Below are positions 35,894-42,304 of a stretch of DNA of 64,000 bases, one piece after another (the stretch's first letter is position 1; each line of letters opens with the position of its first letter). Origin of the DNA: Dyadobacter sp. CY323. Its GTDB lineage: Bacteria; Bacteroidota; Bacteroidia; Cytophagales; Spirosomataceae. Where the stretch lies: the NCBI RefSeq assembly GCF_021390245.1, contig NZ_JAJUXH010000006.1, forward strand, positions 1 to 64,000, in the 5' to 3' direction. The translations under genes and the position numbers were made by a program. Below the pieces are notes generated by a model. The model had not been told where the DNA came from, searched no databases, and saw only the letters and a program-made list of their open reading frames with translations.

Positions 35894-37258
35894 TCAGATC
35901 ATCGGGATTGTGATCTTGAAGTCGGTTCGCTCACCCGGCACTGTATCCACGTCCAACGTCCCGCTATGTCCGCTGGTAATGATATCGTAACTCATAGAAA
36001 GCCCCAGGCCCGTTCCCTGGCCGGTCGGTTTGGTCGTAAAAAACGGTTGAAAAATCTTTGCTTTCACATGATCCGGCATTCCGGTACCGTTATCTGAAAC
36101 TCTGATATACAGTTTGTTGTCAAATTTCTTGGTACTAACCCTGACCTCAGGTTTGTAGTCCGCCGCAGTTCCTTCCTCGGTAAGCTTGCGCTTTTTCTCG
36201 GCCACCGCGTAAAATGCATTCGTAAACAAATTGAGAAAAACACGGCCAAGATCCTGCGGAAGCACATTGACCTTCCCGATTGTAGGATCAAAATCCGTGA
36301 CCAGCGCAGCATTGAATTCTTTGTCCTTTGCCCGCAAGCCATGATAGGCGAGCCGCAAATACTCGTCCGCCAATGCATTGATTTCCACCGGTTCTTTCTC
36401 GCCCGAGGAAGTTCTGGAATGTTGCAACATTCCTTTTACGATCGAATCTGCGCGCTTTCCGTGGTGTGTGATCTTCTGCTGGTTCTGGCTCAGATCGCCG
36501 ATAATCTCTTTGATATAATCCTTATCCGAATCCGGCAGGTCTGTTTTATCAATTTCTTCGGTCAATTCCTGGCAAAGCTCCACCGAAACCTCCGAGAAGT
36601 TATTTACAAAGTTTAAAGGGTTCTGGATTTCGTGCGCGATACCGGCGGTAAGCTCACCCAGAGACGCCATTTTTTCACTCTGGATCAATTGAGTCTGAGT
36701 GGCTTTCAGTTCTTCGATCGTCTTTTGAAGTTCCTCCTTTTGAAGCGTTAGTTCCAGCGTTCTTTCATTCACAAGGTATTCCAGCGATTCTTTCTGCGCC
36801 CGGCTCGCGATCTCGTCTCGCATTCTGTCCTCGCGTTCCTTAATCAGGATTCTCTGTTGCTTCCGGGCGTAAAACCAAAGCACAAATGCGAGGGCAAATG
36901 CAAAGAAGACAGCAATTTGAAGGTAGTCGCCATACTCTTTGTAAAATTTTGGGGCGGCTATTCTAAGAAAATCATTTAATATCGAAAGTACCAGATACGG
37001 GATTACCGACTGGATCATTGTCCGTATCGGCCGTATTTGCTCCTGCCGGTAACAATAAACAAGAAATACGGTGAGGTAAATAAACCAGAGCCAGTCGAAC
37101 CATCTCGGTTCATCCGCAGCGTAGTTGACGGCGATCAGGGCAATGGATACGTACCTCGCGAGCAGTATCATCTTGTCCAGATGCGGGTACTGGATCTTGG
37201 TCTGTAAAGTAGAACGAATGTATTGGATCAGGAATAATGATACTAAAAAATATCCCAT
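35894..37258 (-). CDS. Membrane sensor histidine kinase
   Basis: A 454-residue kinase. Residues 1-130 hold about four to five membrane helices (YFLVSLFLIQYI; LLARYVSIALIAV; WLWFIYLTVFLVYCY; IQSVIPYLVLSIL; IAVFFAFALAFVLWFYA) with little periplasmic sequence, so it may sense membrane state or a membrane-soluble cue. A coiled coil (about 135-195) leads to the phospho-acceptor His209 (AGIAHEIQNPLNF), and the ATP-binding domain shows VFLNLFTNAFYAV, DNGTGMP and GTGLGLSMSYDI. It is the first gene of the kinase/receiver/receiver-cyclase/HD operon and should phosphorylate both receivers. Other two-component genes 16 kb away look unrelated. Confidence 0.92.
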   Translation of the reverse strand: MGYFLVSLFLIQYIRSTLQTKIQYPHLDKMILLARYVSIALIAVNYAADEPRWFDWLWFIYLTVFLVYCYRQEQIRPIRTMIQSVIPYLVLSILNDFLRIAAPKFYKEYGDYLQIAVFFAFALAFVLWFYARKQQRILIKEREDRMRDEIASRAQKESLEYLVNERTLELTLQKEELQKTIEELKATQTQLIQSEKMASLGELTAGIAHEIQNPLNFVNNFSEVSVELCQELTEEIDKTDLPDSDKDYIKEIIGDLSQNQQKITHHGKRADSIVKGMLQHSRTSSGEKEPVEINALADEYLRLAYHGLRAKDKEFNAALVTDFDPTIGKVNVLPQDLGRVFLNLFTNAFYAVAEKKRKLTEEGTAADYKPEVRVSTKKFDNKLYIRVSDNGTGMPDHVKAKIFQPFFTTKPTGQGTGLGLSMSYDIITSGHSGTLDVDTVPGERTDFKITIPMI

Positions 37259-37374
37259 GCAGGTAATGGATTCGCTAATGTTGTATGAAGCTCACAATTA
37301 ATTGCCAAAGTAAATATTTTCCCGTAAATAATCAGGATTACTGCTTTTACCTCCGCAAACAGCTGCCACACCCA

Positions 37375-38058
37375 TTAAACAAATTGTCTGTCGGCCAAGG
37401 TATTAATGTCCTTTACTTCCAGGATTTTCTTGTCGTAGCTATACTTGGTGACTTTCAGCATTGCCTGTCCAAGCTGGCTCAGTTGCGAAGCTGTGTTGGG
37501 AAACAGCGCTTTTAGAACCGGAAATAGCCAGTTAAAATATTTATAATACTTCAATGCATATTTTGCATCCGGTCTGGGTTTCATAAACCCGGGCCGGAAT
37601 GCAAATACTTGTAGAAAAGGCAGTTTCATCAAATCATTTTCGGTTTTACCCTTCACCCGCGCCCACATCTGCCGACCCTTCTCCGAGCTGTCCGTACCTG
37701 CACCGGAAACGTAACAAAACGTCATCTCAGGGTTATTACGACTCAAAATTTCCGCCACATGCATGGTCAGTGAGTAGGTCATTTCCGTGTATTCAGGTTC
37801 CTTCATACCGATTGAAGATACGCCGAGGCAAAAATAGCACGCGTTGTAGCCTGACAATTGAGACTCAATTGGTGTAACATTCAGGAAATCAGTATGTACG
37901 ATTTCTTTGAGTTTGGGATGATTAAAACCCGCAGGTTTGCGGTTGATGATCAGAACCGATTCGACATCGGGATCTTCCAGACATTCATACAAAACACCTT
38001 CTCCGACCATTCCCGTCGCTCCGGTGACAATTGCTCTTATTTTGTTGTTCAAAGCCAT
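37375..38058 (-). CDS. NAD(P)-binding atypical short-chain dehydrogenase
   Basis: A 227-residue Rossmann-fold protein of the NAD(P)H-binding/HTATIP2-like kind. The nucleotide loop is VTGATGMVGEGVL (residues about 11-23). YVSGAGTDSSEKGRQMWARVKGKTEN carries the region where the usual Tyr-Lys pair would be, here without a clear YxxxK. It is soluble with no signal peptide. The gene follows the SDR gene by 63 bp on the same strand. Substrate is unknown. Confidence 0.82.
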   Translation of the reverse strand: MALNNKIRAIVTGATGMVGEGVLYECLEDPDVESVLIINRKPAGFNHPKLKEIVHTDFLNVTPIESQLSGYNACYFCLGVSSIGMKEPEYTEMTYSLTMHVAEILSRNNPEMTFCYVSGAGTDSSEKGRQMWARVKGKTENDLMKLPFLQVFAFRPGFMKPRPDAKYALKYYKYFNWLFPVLKALFPNTASQLSQLGQAMLKVTKYSYDKKILEVKDINTLADRQFV

Positions 38059-38121
38059 TTTAATGCGGGTTGAGTTCAGTATCCGGTATTTTGCAAGATA
38101 TCTATATTCTCCGTTCTGTAC

Positions 38122-38961
38122 TTAGAAACCGGTCGAAATTGTCAACGATTTCCAATTGTCGAGATCTCTGCTAATCGACTCGATTTTCGCTTGCGCAAGA
38201 TCAAAAGCATCCTGGCCAAGAAACAGGTTGAGCGGCGGAGTCGTTTCTTCCGAAATGCGGATCAAAGCTTCTGCTGCCTTTCCGGGATCACCCGGCTGAT
38301 TTCCGTTGATGTCAAACTGATGCGCTTTCTGCATCTCTCTCACTTCTTTATAATCCGCAATTTCGTTTTGGGGAATGCCCAGCGAACCGGAAGTCAGGAA
38401 ATTGGTCCTGAAATATCCCGGCTCAACAACGGTAACCTTAATGCCAAACGACTTCACTTCCGCCGCAAGAGATTCTGTCAGTCCGTTTACAGCAAATTTT
38501 GTGGCGCAATAGATTGCAAATCCGGGAAAATCGCCGGTAAAGCCTCCAATGGAAGAAATATTAAAAATATGCCCGGATCTTTGAGCCCGGAGGTGCGGCA
38601 TCGCTTTCCGGATCACATTCAGCGTACCAAACACATTTACATCGAAATTTTCCCTGGCTTCCGCATCTGTCAGTTCTTCGACACTGCCCGTTAAGCCATA
38701 TCCTGCATTGTTGACCACAACATCTATTTTGCCAAAGGTGCCGATCGTCTTTTCAATGGCATCCTGCACGCTGGATTCGCTTTTGAGATCGACTTGAAGA
38801 GGCAAAAATAAATCAGTCCGGTCGCCGGCAGCAGCTTGAAGGTCAGCGACATTCCGTGAGGTAGCTGCTACCTGAATGCCATTTGATAGTAATTTTTGAA
38901 CTAAAACAAGCCCCAAACCTTTTGATGCGCCTGTAACAAACCATACTTTTTGAGTTTCCAT
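38122..38961 (-). CDS. Short-chain dehydrogenase/reductase
   Basis: A 279-residue classical SDR. The cofactor loop is TGASKGLGL (about 10-18), NNAGYG is present, the catalytic Ser lies in ISSIGG, and Tyr-Lys in YCATKFA. It is cytoplasmic and should reduce or oxidise a carbonyl/alcohol with NAD(P)H. The acid after the second strand is not distinctive enough to choose NADP over NAD. An AraC regulator gene ends 85 bp upstream on the same strand and may control it, as often seen for SDR/AraC pairs in this phylum. Confidence 0.92.
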   Translation of the reverse strand: METQKVWFVTGASKGLGLVLVQKLLSNGIQVAATSRNVADLQAAAGDRTDLFLPLQVDLKSESSVQDAIEKTIGTFGKIDVVVNNAGYGLTGSVEELTDAEARENFDVNVFGTLNVIRKAMPHLRAQRSGHIFNISSIGGFTGDFPGFAIYCATKFAVNGLTESLAAEVKSFGIKVTVVEPGYFRTNFLTSGSLGIPQNEIADYKEVREMQKAHQFDINGNQPGDPGKAAEALIRISEETTPPLNLFLGQDAFDLAQAKIESISRDLDNWKSLTISTGF

Positions 38962-39046
38962 TTTTTCTGTTGATTAATTAACACAACAAAATTAGGCACC
39001 TCGTCCAGCGTGATGATTGCGGGGTTCAAACAGATACTTACAAAAT

Positions 39047-39949
39047 TCAAACAATCCTGAAAGAAGAAGGAGTTTGGCTGGTTTGTTTTTTGAAAAAGTT
39101 ATTGAAATGGGCCGGTTCTTCGAAACCCAGGCTGTAGCTGATCTCGGAAATATTCCAGTTCGTATGTTTAAGCAATGCTTTTGCCTCGTTCGCGATTCTT
39201 TCTGAAATGTGCGCAGTAGTGGTTTTGCCGGTTGTTTCCCTGATCGCGCGGTTTAAATGATTCACATGTACCGAAAGCTGCTGGGCAAAATCGTTGGCTG
39301 ATCGCAACGAAAAACGTTGGGAAGGAGATTCGATGGGAAACTGCCGTTCGAGCAGCTCGGTAAAAATGGAGGTAATCCTGGAATTTGCATTGGGATGCTG
39401 AAAAAGGGACTCGGTAGGCTGTATCTTCATCGCATAATGGATGAGTTCAGTCACGTAATTCCGGATGAGATCATACTTGAATGGATAATCCGACTCAATT
39501 TCTTCCAACATTTTTTGGAAAATCCCGGACACATGCTGCTCCTGCTTATCATCGAGAAGGTAAGATGGTTTCGCACCAATGGCAAACATGGGCAGGTCGC
39601 TCATGCTCCCCCGCATTCTCTCCTGAAAAAATCCTTCCTTGAAAATGCAGAAATAACCACTGCCATCACTACATCCGGATTCCCAGGTATAAGGCACCTG
39701 CGGATTGAAGAACATCAATGCTGATCCATCTACTTCCAGGCTTTTTTCGGCATAATGATAAATATTTTTGCCTTTTATCAATGCGATCTTATAAAAATCC
39801 CTTCTGCTGTATTTTACCGGCACAGCGTCAGGACCGAAATGCTTCGCCATCGAAAACACATTGAAGTGACCGATATCCTGTTTCAGGTTTTCAGGAAGCC
39901 AATTGAATTTATACTGGTAAAATTCTTCGAGTGTTTCTGTGCTAGCCAT
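39047..39949 (-). CDS. AraC-family transcriptional regulator
   Basis: A 300-residue regulator. Residues about 1-195 are a cupin-like sensor domain (GSALMFFNPQVPYTWES). Residues about 205-300 are the double helix-turn-helix (DFAQQLSVHVNHLNRAIRET; ISEISYSLGFEEPAHFNNFF), with the family signature SLGFEEPAHFNNFFKK. It probably controls the SDR and NAD(P)-binding genes downstream on the same strand; the inducer is unknown. A palindromic repeat (39987-40034) separates it from the next gene. Confidence 0.93.
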   Translation of the reverse strand: MASTETLEEFYQYKFNWLPENLKQDIGHFNVFSMAKHFGPDAVPVKYSRRDFYKIALIKGKNIYHYAEKSLEVDGSALMFFNPQVPYTWESGCSDGSGYFCIFKEGFFQERMRGSMSDLPMFAIGAKPSYLLDDKQEQHVSGIFQKMLEEIESDYPFKYDLIRNYVTELIHYAMKIQPTESLFQHPNANSRITSIFTELLERQFPIESPSQRFSLRSANDFAQQLSVHVNHLNRAIRETTGKTTTAHISERIANEAKALLKHTNWNISEISYSLGFEEPAHFNNFFKKQTSQTPSSFRIV

Positions 39950-39986
39950 ACAGCGAAGTTACGAAATTCAAATAGAAATCCGGGCC

Positions 39987-40034
39987 AATACTTGGCAAGT
40001 CTATAAGACGGGTCGCCAAGACTTACCAAGTATT
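39987..40034. repeat. Palindromic repeat element, copy 1
   Basis: AATACTTGGCAAGTCT (39987-40002) and its near-perfect inverse AGACTTACCAAGTATT (40019-40034) enclose a 16-base spacer. A second copy with the same arms is at 40755-40787. The two bracket a small two-gene operon. This copy starts at the stop codon of the 142-residue gene and could act as its terminator. Confidence 0.75.
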
Positions 40035-40462
40035 TAGCTCACCAAGTAAATTTCATTCTTAATCAACTTCACATTATTCAATTGCGGAATTGCCAATACC
40101 TTGTCCCTGGGCACTACCCCTCTCGAAATCCAGTTTTGAACGCGACTCACTTTCAGATTATGCAAACGGGAATAATTTGAGATGGTTACCCAGTCATGCA
40201 AGTCATATTCATCCCCTGCAACCACGATTTTAACATCGTCAAGCCGCTTTATTTCATTAATAAGATCTTTAATTTCTTTAATAGACTGCCGCGCTGCTTC
40301 TTTTATACCCTTCCAAAATGGCTCAACCTGGCCCCTTTCTTGCTCCGAAAGCCCATAATACCAGTTCGAAAATTCAGATCTCAATTTGGCGACCTCCGGC
40401 TTTTCAGCATTCTTCATTGCTGATATATAGTGATCAAGTTTTTCCTTAAGTGTCTCATCCAT
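40034..40462 (-). CDS. Unrecognised 142-residue protein with a C-terminal helix-turn-helix-like region
   Basis: I use the ATG at 40462; a longer frame from 40579 adds a Cys-rich stretch that overlaps the small upstream gene and looks non-coding. Residues about 1-75 are charged and helical (LKEKLDHYISAMKNAEK; GIKEAARQSIKEIKDLINEI). Residues about 90-142 (DWVTISNYSRLHNLKVSRVQNWISRG) look like a MerR/excisionase-type DNA-binding turn followed by a small wing. It begins 25 bp after a 43-residue acidic gene on the same strand, and the two-gene unit is flanked by copies of one palindrome. A regulator or the partner in a toxin-antitoxin-like pair is possible; neither is shown. Confidence 0.6.
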   Translation of the reverse strand: MDETLKEKLDHYISAMKNAEKPEVAKLRSEFSNWYYGLSEQERGQVEPFWKGIKEAARQSIKEIKDLINEIKRLDDVKIVVAGDEYDLHDWVTISNYSRLHNLKVSRVQNWISRGVVPRDKVLAIPQLNNVKLIKNEIYLVS

Positions 40463-40487
40463 AATAGTCTCTCTCCAATTATTATGA

Positions 40488-40619
40488 TCATTCCAGCATT
40501 CGCAGCATCTCCCTGAGTTTAATCGCTTCTTGCTGCAATTCCTCAAATTCTTCGTCTTCCAGATAATTGCTGGGTGCAATCAGCAGTTCCTCCAATTCTT
40601 GCAACCGTTCTTTGGCCAT
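40488..40619 (-). CDS. 43-residue acidic coiled-coil protein
   Basis: A short gene read from the ATG at 40619 to a TGA at 40488-40490. The protein is MAKERLQELEELLIAPSN followed by YLEDEEFEELQQEAIKL and REMLRMLE, strongly acidic with heptad-like leucines. The start gives a clean coding frame directly upstream of the 142-residue gene (25 bp), so they are likely one operon. A perfect 11-bp palindrome at 40708-40734 lies about 90 bp upstream. No family is recognised; small acidic partners of DNA-binding proteins are common in regulatory pairs. Confidence 0.6.
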   Translation of the reverse strand: MAKERLQELEELLIAPSNYLEDEEFEELQQEAIKLREMLRMLE

Positions 40620-40707
40620 TTCAACCAGTTACTCTCGCCGGGTCTTTCTTTGCATCGAAAAGTGTGTTGTAAAATAAAGCTAACGCATTTAAATTAATGA
40701 CACAAGA

Positions 40708-40734
40708 AATAGTGTGAAGTTCGTTCACACTATT
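40708..40734. promoter_or_regulatory. Perfect inverted repeat, candidate operator
   Basis: AATAGTGTGAA (40708-40718) and TTCACACTATT (40724-40734) are perfect complements around the 5-base spacer GTTCG. The site is upstream of the minus-strand small operon and lacks a T run, so an operator is more likely than a terminator. The helix-turn-helix protein of that operon is one candidate ligand. Confidence 0.45.
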
Positions 40735-40754
40735 CAAAACTGCGAAGAACCGGT

Positions 40755-40787
40755 ATACTTGGCAAATCTTTAAGACTTACCAAGTAT
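40755..40787. repeat. Palindromic repeat element, copy 2
   Basis: ATACTTGGCAAATCTT (40755-40770) faces AAGACTTACCAAGTAT (40772-40787), the same arms as copy 1 with a shorter centre. It encodes the last residues (SILGKS) and stop codon of the minus-strand membrane-protein gene, so the element has spread into its 3' end. Confidence 0.75.
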
Positions 40788-41444
40788 CGAAACCCCCTCC
40801 CGGTTTTTCTCAACAAAATGCGCGAGTGCTAATACGATCACTTGTAATACCGCGAAGGAAACGAATAGAACCGGAATTGAATCTGACGGCGGAGGGCCGA
40901 ACACGTTGTAAAGGTTCGCGACGATGAAGAATATCACCAGCGCCCAAAGTCCCCATTTACCTTTTGCATTCAATGCAGTAGTATTTTTGACATAAATATA
41001 GATACCGCCGAAAAAGATGATGCTTTCAATCAGAAGTGTCAGTGGAAGTGAATTCCAGAGCCCCAGCCCTACTTTTTGTGATCCGAAAGGTGTAAGGGGA
41101 AGATCGGGAATATGGACTACGAAATCAAGGAACCAGTGGCTCAATACGGCCAGGCCCACAACTACTGAACTTCGCACGTCTTTTTTCAATAACCAATAAC
41201 ATAACCCGAACAACACTCCCCAGACCAGACCCATCAGAAGACTATGTGTGTAAGGGTAATGGACAAACTCGAAAGGTGTAACTTCTGAAATACCGGGATG
41301 GACCTTCACTTGCTCCACATCGAACAACAACATGAACGGCCAGAGAATGTCGACAAATTCGACCGCGACGAAAAGGATTAGAAGTGAAACCCGGGGAGCC
41401 GCCTTTTTTGCTCCGAATGCTAAACCGTAGTGACCTAAAAACAT
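40770..41444 (-). CDS. YdjM-like membrane-bound metal-dependent hydrolase family protein
   Basis: A 224-residue inner-membrane protein with about six helices. The family pattern is visible: HYGLAFGAKK at the start, EFVDILWPFML, YPYTHSLLMGLVWG and VLSHWFLDFVVHIPDLPL, which put conserved His and Asp residues near the membrane face as in the LexA-binding-associated putative hydrolases. Activity in this family is not established. The C-terminal six residues come from a palindromic repeat. It is transcribed alone, about 75 bp downstream of the Crp/Fnr gene on the same strand. Confidence 0.8.
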   Translation of the reverse strand: MFLGHYGLAFGAKKAAPRVSLLILFVAVEFVDILWPFMLLFDVEQVKVHPGISEVTPFEFVHYPYTHSLLMGLVWGVLFGLCYWLLKKDVRSSVVVGLAVLSHWFLDFVVHIPDLPLTPFGSQKVGLGLWNSLPLTLLIESIIFFGGIYIYVKNTTALNAKGKWGLWALVIFFIVANLYNVFGPPPSDSIPVLFVSFAVLQVIVLALAHFVEKNREGVSILGKS

Positions 41445-41519
41445 ATAAATAGTGATTGATTATTGACTTTACAAATGTATCAACGGCCGTTTCCGGCTCA
41501 CTTGATCTAGATCAAGAAA

Positions 41520-42089
41520 TCAGAAAAGTTGCTTTCTGCGTATTCTGCTGATGGTTTCGGGCGTCATTCCGAGCATGGAGGCAATGTATTGAAGTGGTAC
41601 TTGATTAAACAGTTCCCGGTTGCTCTCAAACAAAATGTTGTAGCGTTGCTCGGCTGTCATGGACAGGAAGGAAAATACGCGGTCCTCCAATGTCGTGAAG
41701 CAATGCGCGATAAACAGCTTTTCGGTTTGCGGCCATTTCGGAATGTAACGTCCCAGTTGATTGTAGTCCGATTTATCAATCGTGTAAATGGCAGTGTCGG
41801 TCAATGCCTGGATGTTCCAGCGCGAGGGTTTGTCGAAAACGAGGCTCGATAAATCTGTGATGAAATAGCCATTGGTGGAAATCCATTGTGTTACTTCCCG
41901 ATCCTCCAATTCCACGTAAACCCGCAGCAAACCGGATTGAACAAAGCTTAGCTTGTTACAGGACCTGCCCGTCCGCAAATAATAATCGCCCTTTTTCAGC
42001 ATTTCAGGTTTGAAAAAAGCCGCTACTTTGCCCAATTCAGTCTGATCGAAATCAAAATAGGTTTGGAGGTATTGTTCGAGATCTGTCAT
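41520..42089 (-). CDS. Crp/Fnr-family regulator
   Basis: A 189-residue transcription regulator. The ATG at 42089 is used instead of an in-frame TTG at 42095. Residues about 15-120 form the cyclic-nucleotide-type beta-roll (FKPEMLKKGDYYLRTGRSCN, FVQSGLLRVYV), but the phosphate-binding cassette (GEL...RSA) is absent, so it probably does not bind cAMP. The C-terminal helix-turn-helix is FNQVPLQYIASMLGMTPETISRIRRK. No Fe-S cysteines of the FNR kind are arranged for a cluster. It is divergent from the permease gene at 42305 and may regulate it. Confidence 0.9.
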   Translation of the reverse strand: MTDLEQYLQTYFDFDQTELGKVAAFFKPEMLKKGDYYLRTGRSCNKLSFVQSGLLRVYVELEDREVTQWISTNGYFITDLSSLVFDKPSRWNIQALTDTAIYTIDKSDYNQLGRYIPKWPQTEKLFIAHCFTTLEDRVFSFLSMTAEQRYNILFESNRELFNQVPLQYIASMLGMTPETISRIRRKQLF

Positions 42090-42208
42090 GGTCAAAAGAT
42101 ATCGTTTTTAATTTTACAACGCGGTCATTTCCGTACGAAATGTGTTCGAAATTGAACGATGCGCATTTAATATCAGCTCACAAGGTGCACATAACCATAC
42201 TTTTAATA

Positions 42209-42233
42209 TCTTGGCATATATTTTATACCAAGA
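42209..42233. promoter_or_regulatory. Candidate operator palindrome before the permease gene
   Basis: TCTTGGCATA and TATACCAAGA are inverted copies with one mismatch over ten positions, separated by five bases, in the divergent gap between the Crp/Fnr-type gene and the permease gene. It differs from the classical Crp site TGTGA-N6-TCACA. Confidence 0.4.
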
Positions 42234-42304
42234 ACTATGTAATACAATGTACCGATCTGTTAGCCATAAATCATCTCACTTCTGCCCTAATTTAAATCAA
42301 AGTC

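Noticed and set aside
40463..40579. Longer form of the 142-residue protein starting at 40579
   Set aside because: The added residues overlap the 43-residue gene in another frame and are Cys/Asn/Trp-rich without similarity.
41520..42089. The Crp/Fnr protein as the reader of cAMP from the nearby cyclase
   Set aside because: Its beta-roll lacks the GEL...RSA phosphate-binding cassette, so it is an unlikely cAMP receptor.
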